Source of the DNA: a virus
Virus record (IMG/VR): IMGVR_UViG_3300032304_000763
Span: 1-64,000 of that record
DNA length: 64,000 nt
Strand: one strand, 5' to 3'
The first letter of the stretch is position 1, and each line of letters starts with the position of its first letter. The position numbers were made by a program, and so were the translations under genes. Below the pieces are notes generated by a model. The model saw only the letters and a list, made by a program, of their open reading frames with translations. It searched no databases and was not told the DNA's origin. Shown piece by piece: positions 11,501-18,949 of the stretch.

Positions 11501-14500
11501 CTGTTTGGATTACCACAAGATCATGCTATGTACAAAACGTTACTACATTTGGTACTGCCTGTATTGGATGTAAAATTGACGGTGATCTACATGCTGGCGG
11601 CAATAAATCTATCGTTAGCAACGACTTTACACAGGTGCTGTCTGATGGTATTGGAGTATGGTGTACTAACCTAGGTAGAACAGAATTAGTTTCAGTATTC
11701 GGATACTATGGACACATCGGTTACCTAGCAGAAAATGGTGGTAAGATTCGAGCTACTAACGGTAACAGTTCCTACGGTGAATTTGGTTGCGTGGCTGAAG
11801 GTGTTGATGCTACTGAAACTCCAATTACTGGTGTTGTTAATAATAGATATGAAGAAGCAATATCATCAAAATCTTTAACTAGCGGACAACAGGTCTATCG
11901 AGTTGAATACTCAAACGCTGGAAATAATTATACATCCGCCGCATTTACATTCAACGGCCCAGGTACTACATTTACCACAGTGGGAGATGAAACCCGCGAC
12001 GGTGGTATATTTGAACTTAGACTATTAGATGTTGACGATAGTTCAGGGCAGTTCGGCGGACTAGATTACCTAAGTTCTGAAAACGTAGCTCAGGGCGGTT
12101 CAACAACAGCAATTACTATTGCTGCCACAGACGACCAAACTAGTTCTGCGTATGTTGGCATGCGAATTTATATCCAATCTGGTGTAGGTGTCGGACAGTA
12201 CGGTTATATTAATACCTATAATGCTGGTAGCAAAATTGCCACAGTACTTAAAGAATCAACAGGTACATCCGGATGGGATCATGTAATTCCAGGTACTACT
12301 ATCGTAGCACCAGATCCATCATCATTGTATATCATTGAACCAAGAGTTAATGTTCCAGCACCGACCGAAGCAACATTGAGTGTTACTGGTGGGCCTGCTG
12401 GCGGATGTAGAGATGCGGTATATGCCAATGTTAGAGAAACATTTATCAACATAGCTGCTACTGGTGGTTCAGGTACCGGTGCTACATTCAACGTGACTAG
12501 AAATGGGTTGACTTATACAGTTACCCTAAATCAAGCTGGTCAAGACTACGAAAATAATGACCTATTGACAATTGCTGGCACATCAGTTGGTGGAGCATCA
12601 CCAGCCAATAATATCAGCATCCGAGTTGAAACTGTAGATTACACAGCAGGTATTATTGTAGGTGAAATATTAACAATATCACATGAAGGTCGAGGCCGCG
12701 GAGGCAATTTTGTATTAGTTCCTGCTGCCTCAAGCAATTTAGCATACTACTCAACAAACGGCACAGCTTGGTCATCATCGACATTACCATCATCTGCTGC
12801 TTGGACTGCTGTAGGTGCCGGAACTATCAGTAACGTAGCCTATGTTGTAGCATTAGGTAGCACAGCAACATCAACTGCGGCATACAGTACTAATGGCGGA
12901 GCATCATGGGCAGTATCAGCATTGCCACAAATTAGTGCTGTTACATCTGTGGCATTTGGTGGCAATAGGTTTGTTGCTGTGCGTTCAGATTCTAATAACT
13001 CGTTGGTGTCCACAGGCGGCACAGTTTGGGCCAATGGTGCTAACATACTACCTGGATCAACTAACTGGCAAAGTATAACCTATGGCAAAGGAAGATTCTT
13101 TGCTGTTGCTGCTGGCGGTACTGCCAGTGCTTACAGCTTAGATGGTATTTCATGGACTGCTGCCGCATTACCTAGTTCTGCTACATGGAACAGCATTGCG
13201 TTTGGTAACAACGTGTTTGTTGCTTTATCAAATGAAGGCAACTTGGCAATCAGCAATAACGGCACATCGTGGACAGCGGTAGTTGGTACTATTAATGCTG
13301 ATGAAGTTGGTTATGGACAAGGTTCATTTATAGCAACTAGCCATGCTTCATCGACCGCCTACTACAGATCACAAGACGGCCTAACATGGACACAGGGCAC
13401 AGCAACCTTTACTACCACAGGACGACCAGTATTTGGCAATCCAAATGAAACACCGGTATGGATAATTCCGCGTACTACTTCAGCTCAGGCAGCGGTGAGT
13501 ATTGGATCTAGAGCTTATGTTAGAGCTCGAGTTGCTGATACTAAGATTGTAGAATTTAGAGTAGTTGAACCAGGTAGCGGTTATATTGCTGGTTCACCGC
13601 CAAGCATTACTATTACTGATCCTAACAACACCTACGAAGTACCGTTTACTGTTAGAGTAGGCAACGGAGTGTTGGCAAATCCAACATTTATTGATCGTGG
13701 TGCTGATTGGGAAGTTGCCACTGCTACAGTATCGGGCGATGGCTATGCTGACCTATTCCAAGACGGTAGTTTGGTCGATGTTAAAGGAATTTACACAGTG
13801 CCGATTCCGGGCTCAAACGTTGAATTTACCAGCATTCCTGGTAAGTTCTATAAACTAGTAAACGTTACCCGATTGTTAGGTACTGGCCCGTATACTGCTC
13901 GTTTACAAGTTAGTCCACCAATTGAAATATCTGAAACGGCTCCGCATGAAGATCCGTTTGAAATTAGAATTAGATATTCACAGGTTCGATTAACAGGACA
14001 TGACTTCTTAGACATTGGTACTGGAAACTTTACCAATACAAACTATCCAGGATTACCGTTGTCAGATCCAATACCAGATAATGAAACTGTAGAAAGCAAC
14101 GGCGGTCGAGTATTCTATACAAGTACCGACCAAGACGGTAACTTTAGAGTTGGCGGGTTGTTTACCGTTGAACAAAGTACTGGTACCGCAACATTAAATG
14201 CTGATGCGTTTAACATTGCAGGTCTACAAGAGCTCAGTTTAGGCTCAGTTGAATTAGGCACAGGGGGTGCTACAGTTACTGAATTTTCAACAGATCCATT
14301 CTTTACACAGGATTCAGATTCAGTTATACCTACTCAAAGAGCTATTAAAGCGTACATATCTTCACAAATTGGCTCGGGCTCGAGCACATTGAACGTAAAT
14401 ACTCTTACAGCAGGTCAGATATTTGTAGCTAATGACTACATTACAACCACTACAGGAGGGCAAATCAATGTCCTTGCTAAGATGAATTTCATCGGTGGTA

Positions 14501-14544
14501 TTAATGGAATCCCAGTGGCTATGAACTTATTTTTACATAGTTAA
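8560..14544 (+). CDS. Second giant tail fibre, paralogue of the preceding gene (1994 aa)
   Basis: The architecture matches the gene at 2803-8517. CBM5/12-like W...D-V-V-[KR]-Y-G-G repeats fill residues 1-470. A YYVSLDGVD segment starts near 512 and leads to a helix-like core with YGTRRPTAGAY and ENGGKIRATNGNSSYG, nearly identical to the paralogue. BNR-like repeats lie at about 1390-1630, and the C-terminal VRLTGHDFLDIGTGNF and FYTSTDQDGNFRVGG motifs are present. Unlike its paralogue it carries an extra helical insert near residues 590-700 with the motif KCERDVGLIIDAI...GGN, which is also repeated in the 2697-aa protein at 23952. A late promoter core lies upstream. It probably forms a second receptor-binding fibre or a hetero-fibre with the first. 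Confidence 0.8.
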   Translation: MAEFKLGRIRFVWKGEWISGTSYLKDDVVRVNGRVYICVIGHTADPDFYVDADNFPARWNQASDGQTWRGDWTPDTLYYENDIVKYGGQLYICLVGHTSNADVSVGLEVDLDLGDSTQTKWDQFAEGFDWKGDWTTNTRYKLNDIVKYGGNTYLCNLGHTSAPTAAMGLEGLDRLTPGQTEDLNKWDQFSEAFDWKGDWTPGTRYKINDVVSFGGTSYVCNEGHPAAATFVLGLEADQGKWDYFNQGIEYLGLWDAEDQNYKVNDLVKNGNGIYICLQKHSSSLSRTFEQDEDSGYWGEFLEGIQFEDSWNSSTIYQPGDIITYGGYAYVATTNHSNIKPTQAVTGSQNWDLFTTAFKFQQNWNLSANYRVGDVVRLSGFTYVAIADNTNQKPPNLTYWEQLNPGIRWLGAWANGYGYVLGDAVRYGPNSYVCVNAHTSASATNRPDIDVTGTVWNLLANGQESSVLTTQGDLVYYGGAGPTRLPIGADGQVLVVGNAQAPEWRYWGEVDQLYYVSLDGVDQTAPAYGVTLDKPWRTVRYAAEQIEKGTRNPQAARLLEINRQFVQRETVQWINYQIANNISPFVSSFSYDTTKCERDVGLIIDAILWDIRHGGNARSRKAAVEYVTNASTFYGLGQKEETVAAINYAITTLVNTAVLLNAAPATNYQVTNSVPVNDRILQIIDTDFVAETLSFAEIASLKSLITVAISGGTLGSVGAEVKPQRTILVKTGVFFETLPIIVPVDTAVVGDELRSTNIRPAASQVDITDVPKSLDALSRISAIISNIVQGTTVTKTTTGSNPNTLSQSQTKPFATATQGTLLTGLMTNATAYINFYVNSTGSAPAMTGSNAAASLYNVYAAIRQLELNREFIVAEVQAYIALTYSGYAVLTEYVNEYIDAMKYDLAYTGNYRTLTAAKWYVRSVNGSIAENMFLVRNATGVRNLTVQGLTGTLGAPNAYGTRRPTAGAYTSLDPGWGPNDEAVWITTRSCYVQNVTTFGTACIGCKIDGDLHAGGNKSIVSNDFTQVLSDGIGVWCTNLGRTELVSVFGYYGHIGYLAENGGKIRATNGNSSYGEFGCVAEGVDATETPITGVVNNRYEEAISSKSLTSGQQVYRVEYSNAGNNYTSAAFTFNGPGTTFTTVGDETRDGGIFELRLLDVDDSSGQFGGLDYLSSENVAQGGSTTAITIAATDDQTSSAYVGMRIYIQSGVGVGQYGYINTYNAGSKIATVLKESTGTSGWDHVIPGTTIVAPDPSSLYIIEPRVNVPAPTEATLSVTGGPAGGCRDAVYANVRETFINIAATGGSGTGATFNVTRNGLTYTVTLNQAGQDYENNDLLTIAGTSVGGASPANNISIRVETVDYTAGIIVGEILTISHEGRGRGGNFVLVPAASSNLAYYSTNGTAWSSSTLPSSAAWTAVGAGTISNVAYVVALGSTATSTAAYSTNGGASWAVSALPQISAVTSVAFGGNRFVAVRSDSNNSLVSTGGTVWANGANILPGSTNWQSITYGKGRFFAVAAGGTASAYSLDGISWTAAALPSSATWNSIAFGNNVFVALSNEGNLAISNNGTSWTAVVGTINADEVGYGQGSFIATSHASSTAYYRSQDGLTWTQGTATFTTTGRPVFGNPNETPVWIIPRTTSAQAAVSIGSRAYVRARVADTKIVEFRVVEPGSGYIAGSPPSITITDPNNTYEVPFTVRVGNGVLANPTFIDRGADWEVATATVSGDGYADLFQDGSLVDVKGIYTVPIPGSNVEFTSIPGKFYKLVNVTRLLGTGPYTARLQVSPPIEISETAPHEDPFEIRIRYSQVRLTGHDFLDIGTGNFTNTNYPGLPLSDPIPDNETVESNGGRVFYTSTDQDGNFRVGGLFTVEQSTGTATLNADAFNIAGLQELSLGSVELGTGGATVTEFSTDPFFTQDSDSVIPTQRAIKAYISSQIGSGSSTLNVNTLTAGQIFVANDYITTTTGGQINVLAKMNFIGGINGIPVAMNLFLHS

Positions 14545-14556
14545 CGGAGAAATTAA

Positions 14557-14877
14557 ATGGCAACAGGTAGATTAGGAGCAAGCGATCTAGCACAGGCTAC
14601 AAATACATCGGTTTACACCGTACCATCGGATACTTTTTCGGTGGTTACGTTGTCAATTTGTAATAGAAACAATCAAGCATGTTCTATTAGAGTAGCTATC
14701 TCAGCAGCTGCAACACCCACAGCAGCTGAGTGGATCGAATTTGACACAGAAGTATTGGGTAAGGGCGTTCTAGAACGTACAGGTATCGTTATGGATGCTG
14801 GTAGACTATTAGTAGTGTATTCCAGTGCCGCAAACGTCAGTGCCGTAGCGTTTGGCATAGAAACGCCTACAGCATAA
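14557..14877 (+). CDS. Small beta-rich virion-associated protein
   Basis: This 106-residue protein follows the giant fibre by 12 bases with the Shine-Dalgarno CGGAGA. It consists of short beta strands (VYTVPSDTFSVVTLSICN, then SIRVAISAA) with a LEYT-poor, Gly-rich C-terminus. Length and strand order resemble the protein at 2092-2421, and both follow a large fibre, so a shared accessory role such as tip or connector is likely. No catalytic motif is seen. I cannot name a family. Confidence 0.5.
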   Translation: MATGRLGASDLAQATNTSVYTVPSDTFSVVTLSICNRNNQACSIRVAISAAATPTAAEWIEFDTEVLGKGVLERTGIVMDAGRLLVVYSSAANVSAVAFGIETPTA

Positions 14878-14880
14878 ATA
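14874..14880 (+). promoter_or_regulatory. T4-type late promoter core (ATAAATA)
   Basis: ATAAATA overlaps the stop codon of the preceding gene and lies 20 bases before the ATG at 14901. AGGGGAA serves as the ribosome site. It probably drives the small protein and the three Cys-rich genes. Confidence 0.6.
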
Positions 14881-14900
14881 TACATTGACAGGGGAAATAC

Positions 14901-15233
14901 ATGGGAAGATATATCACAACAACTGGCACAGCAAATAACGTTATTCGCGAAGTTTCTACTGCGTTCAACGCTTCAGTCAATGATCGAATTTTAGCTAATA
15001 GTACATCAGCAGCTTTTACTATTACATTGCCAAATGCTTCTACACTTTTACTCAATGACACTATTCAGATCATTGATATCGGTGGAGTAGCAGCTACCAA
15101 CAATATTACGATTGGTCGAAATGGGGCTAAAATTCAAAACATTAGCGACGATTTAACCATCGACGTTAACGGTTCGATTATTACTTTGATTTATAGCGGA
15201 GCAACATACGGCTGGGTCGTAGCATCTGCTTAA
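14901..15233 (+). CDS. Small fibre-like beta protein
   Basis: This 110-residue protein has its own late promoter and a strong ribosome site (AGGGGAA). The pattern FTITLPNAS..LLNDTIQIID and a C-terminal GSIITLIYSGATYGWVV match short beta modules found at the ends of phage fibre and tail-spike proteins. There are no Cys residues and no catalytic motif. It lies directly before the Cys-rich triplet and may be a fibre accessory or chaperone-like tip. The fold is inferred from strand pattern only. Confidence 0.5.
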   Translation: MGRYITTTGTANNVIREVSTAFNASVNDRILANSTSAAFTITLPNASTLLLNDTIQIIDIGGVAATNNITIGRNGAKIQNISDDLTIDVNGSIITLIYSGATYGWVVASA

Positions 15234-15254
15234 TGAGTTAACACAGGAAGAGAC

Positions 15255-16223
15255 ATGCCAACATCATTTAAAAACCTGGTAAAGATCAAGGGTGACGGAA
15301 TATACGCTACTGAAGAACATTTAGAGCGTGGCCGAATCCATGTGTTTACGCCAGGTAACAACTATACCAACTACGGTATATGCTGGCGGGCACCTGCCAA
15401 GGGTACCGCAGTTATAGAAATTTGGGGTGCTGGCGGAAGTGGTGCTCGTATGTGCTGCTGCGGCGGCGGACTTCCTGGTAACGCAGGAGCGTATTCAAAG
15501 AAAACTGTTCAGGTAAACTCGGGATGTTTCATCTGTGGTTCAGTGGGATTTAGCTGCGGTAACGCAGACGCAATATGTTTTAGAGGCTGTTCAGATCCAA
15601 CCGGAGTATGTTGGACTGGAAATTGCGGAGCATCGGGTTGCTTGTGTGCTCAAGGTGGAGCAGGTGGTAGAAGTTTTTGTACAACAGGCACTTCGTTATA
15701 TTGCTGTTTTGCCGCCAACGGCTACTGTGCTCGCGGTCCGTACAATGATAACTGCGGCACAATCTGTAACTACTTTGGTGGTATTTGGATTGCCTGTGCC
15801 TACGGTGGCGATATTAATCGCTGTGGCGGATTCTCGTGTACGGCATTCCTAGGATGTCAAGGTCCGTGTATTTGCTCTACTACATTTCACGTAGCAACAC
15901 CTCCGGGATATGTTTCTAAATGCGGCGGAGTTACTATTTTTGGTAATGAAAATAATAATGAATTTTCAAATTGGTCAGGTCAGGGTGCTCACCAACATCA
16001 ATCAGCACTAAACGCACAATCTCGTCAACCGACACACGGTATTCCTTGGTCCTACTGCTGGGGTTTTGGTGGTGGTTGCGGCTGTTACGAAAACGAAGGC
16101 TGTTATACAGGTGTAGGCCCCGGATATCCAGGTACTCCACCATTCCCATGCGGTGATGTTAGAGACCATGGAAGACGAGGTGGCCACGGTGCTATCCGTA
16201 TTAGATTTATAGAGGGACAATAA
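15255..16223 (+). CDS. Gly/Cys-rich putative adhesin, copy 1
   Basis: This 322-residue protein contains about 31 Cys by my count, which is exceptional for a phage protein. The N-terminal 40 residues (MPTSFKNL...) are charged. They are followed by a strand and glycine motif IEIWGAGGSGAR and then a CCCGGG stretch. Cys is spread through the centre as CGN, CFRGC, CWTG, CAQGG and CCF motifs. The C-terminus is GGHGAIRIRFI. The WGAGGSG and terminal strand are the hallmarks of glycine-rich phage tail domains, and T-even gp38 adhesins use glycine-rich motifs in a comparable way. It is the first of three tandem paralogues. The Cys residues could form disulfides or bind metal. Adhesin function is inferred. 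Confidence 0.6.
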   Translation: MPTSFKNLVKIKGDGIYATEEHLERGRIHVFTPGNNYTNYGICWRAPAKGTAVIEIWGAGGSGARMCCCGGGLPGNAGAYSKKTVQVNSGCFICGSVGFSCGNADAICFRGCSDPTGVCWTGNCGASGCLCAQGGAGGRSFCTTGTSLYCCFAANGYCARGPYNDNCGTICNYFGGIWIACAYGGDINRCGGFSCTAFLGCQGPCICSTTFHVATPPGYVSKCGGVTIFGNENNNEFSNWSGQGAHQHQSALNAQSRQPTHGIPWSYCWGFGGGCGCYENEGCYTGVGPGYPGTPPFPCGDVRDHGRRGGHGAIRIRFIEGQ

Positions 16224-16224
16224 T

Positions 16225-17220
16225 ATGCCTACATCATTTAAAGGTCTTGTCCAAGCAAAACAACCGTTTATTGCCTTTGAAGAAGAAAATTTAGAGCAAG
16301 GTAGAATTTGGGCTTACACCCACGGCAATGTCCGTACAAAAATGTGTGGAGAAGTTTGCTGGATAGCACCTGCCAACGGCGTTGCTACAATTGAAATTTG
16401 GGGTGCTGGTGGTAGTGGTGCTCGTATGTGCTGTTGCGGTGGCGGCATTCCAGGAAACCCTGGTGCGTATTCTAGAAGAACCATTTGCGTAGCTACTGGA
16501 TGTTTGGTTACCGGATCAATTGGTTTTAGCTGCGGTAATGCTGACGGTCTTTGTTTTAGAGGTTGCTCAGAAGCAACAGGAGTTTGTTGGAGATCAACAA
16601 CTTCAAACGGCTGTATGTGTGCTCAAGGTGGTCGTGGAGGCACAGCATATTGCTCAACAGGCACATCAATGTGGTGCTGTTTCCAAGCAGGCAGCTTCTG
16701 CGGCACAGGTCCGTTTAATGCAAACTGCGGTATTATTTGTAATTATGGCGGCGGTACTGCCAGCTGTTGTGCTGATGCGTTTGGCGGAGATGTAAACGCA
16801 AGAGGCGGATTTAGTCGTGCTTCATTCTTCGGCTGTACACCAAGTTGTCCGTGTTCGACTATCTATCACATAGCAACACCTCCAGGATACTATTCGGACT
16901 GCGGTGGTGAAATTACCTATACTAATGAAGGCGACAGCGGACACTCTAACTGGAGCGGGATGGCTCTAAACGGATTCCTTTACGGTTTAAACGTAGCAGG
17001 ACGTCAACCAGGACGTGGAGTTGACGGTGCTCATAGATGTTGGACCGGTGGTAGAACTTGCGGATGTTACGAAGGTAACGGATGTATTCCGTTTGTTCCG
17101 CCTGGATTCCCCGGACCACCTCCGTTTCCTTGCCCAGATGTGCGTGATGTTGGTTATCGTGGCGGTCATGGTGCTATCCGTATCCGATTCATTCAAGATG
17201 GTACAGTCCAAGAACTATAA
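16225..17220 (+). CDS. Gly/Cys-rich putative adhesin, copy 2
   Basis: This 331-residue paralogue of the preceding gene starts one base after that gene's stop. It has about 30 Cys, the same WGAGGSGARMCCCGGG core and the same GGHGAIRIRF terminus, followed by eight extra residues. The region around residues 180-200 (TASCCADAFGGDVNARGGF) and the segment after the conserved CGGE differ most from copy 1, which suggests that those loops are variable. The role is inferred to be receptor binding or fibre decoration. No secretion signal or enzyme motif is visible. Confidence 0.6.
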   Translation: MPTSFKGLVQAKQPFIAFEEENLEQGRIWAYTHGNVRTKMCGEVCWIAPANGVATIEIWGAGGSGARMCCCGGGIPGNPGAYSRRTICVATGCLVTGSIGFSCGNADGLCFRGCSEATGVCWRSTTSNGCMCAQGGRGGTAYCSTGTSMWCCFQAGSFCGTGPFNANCGIICNYGGGTASCCADAFGGDVNARGGFSRASFFGCTPSCPCSTIYHIATPPGYYSDCGGEITYTNEGDSGHSNWSGMALNGFLYGLNVAGRQPGRGVDGAHRCWTGGRTCGCYEGNGCIPFVPPGFPGPPPFPCPDVRDVGYRGGHGAIRIRFIQDGTVQEL

Positions 17221-17232
17221 GAGAAAAATATA

Positions 17233-18201
17233 ATGCCTACATCGTTTCAAAATTTAATTAGATCTAGAGTTACTGGAAGGGTTGAAGAAAACCTAGAAAC
17301 TGGTAAGATCTATGTGTTTACTCCCGGTACAATGTACACAAACTTCTGTACTGGATTTTGTTGGAACCCACCAGGAACTGGCCGAGCAGTTATTGAAGTT
17401 TGGGGTGCTGGCGGTAGTGGTGGCCAGATGTGTTGCTGCGGTGGAGGTACGCCAGGCAACGCAGGAGCATACGCAAGACGCACTATCCAAGTAACTGCCA
17501 GCAACTTTGTTCGCGGAACAATTGGTAATAGTTGCGGAAACTCATCGACTTTATGTTTTAGAGGTTGCTCTGAGCCAACAGAAGTGTGTTGGACTTCCAG
17601 CGGTACACCATCAAACGGCTGTATATGTGCCCAAGGTGGAGCAGGCGGACGCGGCATGTGTTCAACAGGTACTTCGATGTTCTGTTGTTTTGTAAACCAA
17701 AGTCATTGCTTTACAGGCCCATTTAACGACAACTGCGGTATTATCTGTAACTACTTTCCAGGTATTTGGATTGCCTGTGCCTATGGCGGCGATGTTAACT
17801 GCTGCGGTCAATTTAGTTGTACAGTGTTCTTTGGCTGTCAACCGGCATGTCCGTGTTGTACTCAATTCCACGTGGCATCCCCAGCAGGATTTTATAGCTG
17901 CGGAGCTGGTAACGTAGCAGCATTTGGTGCTGAAGATGAAAATAGATACGGGCAATGGACAGGACAAACACAAATGGCCGAGACTAACGCATTCTCAGCA
18001 ATGCGTAGATCACCTACAGCAGGTATTCCGATGAACTACTGCTGGAGATCGGATAGAGCGTGTGGCTGTTATGAGATGCACGGATGTATGCACTATGCTA
18101 CTCCCGCAACCGGCGGCCACGCACCTACACCGTGTCCGGGTGTTAGAGATCACGCAGGCCGAGGCGGCTGGGGTGCTGTTAGAATTAGATTCTTTACATA
18201 A
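17233..18201 (+). CDS. Gly/Cys-rich putative adhesin, copy 3
   Basis: This 322-residue protein is the third member of the triplet, with about 31 Cys. It keeps IEVWGAGGSG, CCCGGG, CFRGCSEPT, CAQGGAGG, a CAYGGDV segment and the C-terminal GGWGAVRIRF. It differs from the other two in the first 30 residues and in the stretch following the VASPAGFYSC segment, which is more acidic. Copies 1 and 3 share the NYF.GIWIACAYGGD segment that copy 2 has lost. Role inferred as for its paralogues. Confidence 0.6.
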   Translation: MPTSFQNLIRSRVTGRVEENLETGKIYVFTPGTMYTNFCTGFCWNPPGTGRAVIEVWGAGGSGGQMCCCGGGTPGNAGAYARRTIQVTASNFVRGTIGNSCGNSSTLCFRGCSEPTEVCWTSSGTPSNGCICAQGGAGGRGMCSTGTSMFCCFVNQSHCFTGPFNDNCGIICNYFPGIWIACAYGGDVNCCGQFSCTVFFGCQPACPCCTQFHVASPAGFYSCGAGNVAAFGAEDENRYGQWTGQTQMAETNAFSAMRRSPTAGIPMNYCWRSDRACGCYEMHGCMHYATPATGGHAPTPCPGVRDHAGRGGWGAVRIRFFT

Positions 18202-18204
18202 ATA
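18198..18204 (+). promoter_or_regulatory. T4-type late promoter core (ATAAATA)
   Basis: ATAAATA overlaps the stop codon of the third Cys-rich gene and lies 16 bases before the ATG at 18221. The leader carries the ribosome site GAGGAAA. Confidence 0.6.
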
Positions 18205-18220
18205 TTGTTAGAGGAAAATT

Positions 18221-18868
18221 ATGAGAAAAAATTTTACATTTTTATTACCAGACGAGCCGTATAAAAACACTACAGCTCTAAACAAGGTACAGAATGCTGT
18301 ATACACAGGTCCAAGATATTTGGCAATCTGTGTGATCGACGGCACCGGCGAAATCAAGTATATTGCTAGAAAAGGCGAATCTTTAGCAGAGATTAATTTT
18401 GAATTGCTAGTCGATGATGATCCAGCAACTACATTTTATTTGATTGATGCCAACGAGCATCCGGCTGCTTGTGCGTATTTGACACACTCCTATGAAACTG
18501 GACCTGTTGCTGATTACTCAACAGATTTAGTTGATGCCGACGGTAATGAGTGGAATTACACATATCATTATGATGACGGTACTGGAGCAATGGGACAATG
18601 CTACTTTGGGCAATCATTAAAATACATCAACAATCAGTTTGTTGGTCCAGAATATAGACTTCACGCTATTACCAAAGCAAGTATGATTGAAAATTATCTT
18701 CGAATCGCAACAATGATTGAACAGAGTCTATTAGCCAACGACTACGAGCCGGCAGATGCTGAAGCACTAACTGAGCACGTGGCATGGTTGCGTGATTTAG
18801 AAAGACGCTATGCCGGAATCGATCACTGGAAAATTCCATTCCCTAACGATTTACCAAATTATTATTAA
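18221..18868 (+). CDS. Conserved-looking hypothetical, possible adhesin assembly factor
   Basis: This 215-residue soluble protein has a late promoter and the ribosome site GAGGAAA. The N-terminal half is beta-rich (YLAICVIDGTGEIKYIARKGESL), the middle contains an acidic Tyr-rich stretch (NYTYHYDDGTGAMG), and the C-terminal third is helical and ends in a Pro/Tyr-rich tail. I do not recognise a family. It follows the Cys-rich triplet directly and, unlike it, has only two Cys. A chaperone or attachment protein for those products is a possible role based on position alone. Confidence 0.5.
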   Translation: MRKNFTFLLPDEPYKNTTALNKVQNAVYTGPRYLAICVIDGTGEIKYIARKGESLAEINFELLVDDDPATTFYLIDANEHPAACAYLTHSYETGPVADYSTDLVDADGNEWNYTYHYDDGTGAMGQCYFGQSLKYINNQFVGPEYRLHAITKASMIENYLRIATMIEQSLLANDYEPADAEALTEHVAWLRDLERRYAGIDHWKIPFPNDLPNYY

Positions 18869-18879
18869 AATCTCTTGAA

Positions 18880-18942
18880 CCAAGAATAGGTTCTGTGTTA
18901 TTATTGTAGTGATACATAGTAGAACAGAACCTATTTTCTTGG
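18880..18942 (+). promoter_or_regulatory. Long imperfect hairpin covering the Shine-Dalgarno of the GT9-like gene
   Basis: The left arm 18880-18896 (CCAAGAA then TAGGTTCTGT) pairs with the right arm 18925-18942, with a two-base bulge, giving about 17 base pairs. The right arm ends in the first bases of the ribosome site TTGGAG (18939-18944) of the gene at 18950. A sigma70-like promoter, TTGAAC (18875-18880) and TATTAT (18899-18904) with an 18-base spacer, would start transcripts inside the loop and omit the left arm. Read-through transcripts would hide the ribosome site; internally started ones would not. This resembles known RBS-sequestering hairpins of T4 genes such as e and soc. Regulation is inferred. 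Confidence 0.5.
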
Positions 18943-18949
18943 AGTTTAA

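Larger units (their letters stand above)
15255..18201 (+). repeat. Tandem triplication of a Cys/Gly-rich gene
   Basis: Three consecutive genes of about 1 kb (starting at 15255, 16225 and 17233) share start sequence, motif order, Cys positions and C-terminus. Nucleotide similarity is still visible around the WGAGGSG and CCCGGG codons, for example near 15420, 16395 and 17400. Spacers of 1-11 bases separate them. The arrangement points to local gene duplication followed by divergence. Confidence 0.8.

Noticed and set aside
15535-15852. Alternative-frame open readings within the Cys-rich genes
   Set aside because: They arise from the Gly/Cys-rich codon bias (GGN and TGY), occur in the same shifted frame in all three copies and have no ribosome sites.
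15255-18201. Diversity-generating retroelement acting on the variable adhesin loops
   Set aside because: No reverse transcriptase gene, template repeat or adenine-biased variable repeat was seen in the window.
18880-18942. Reading the long inverted repeat as a transcription terminator
   Set aside because: No T run follows, the loop is about 28 bases long and the right arm merges with the next gene's ribosome site.
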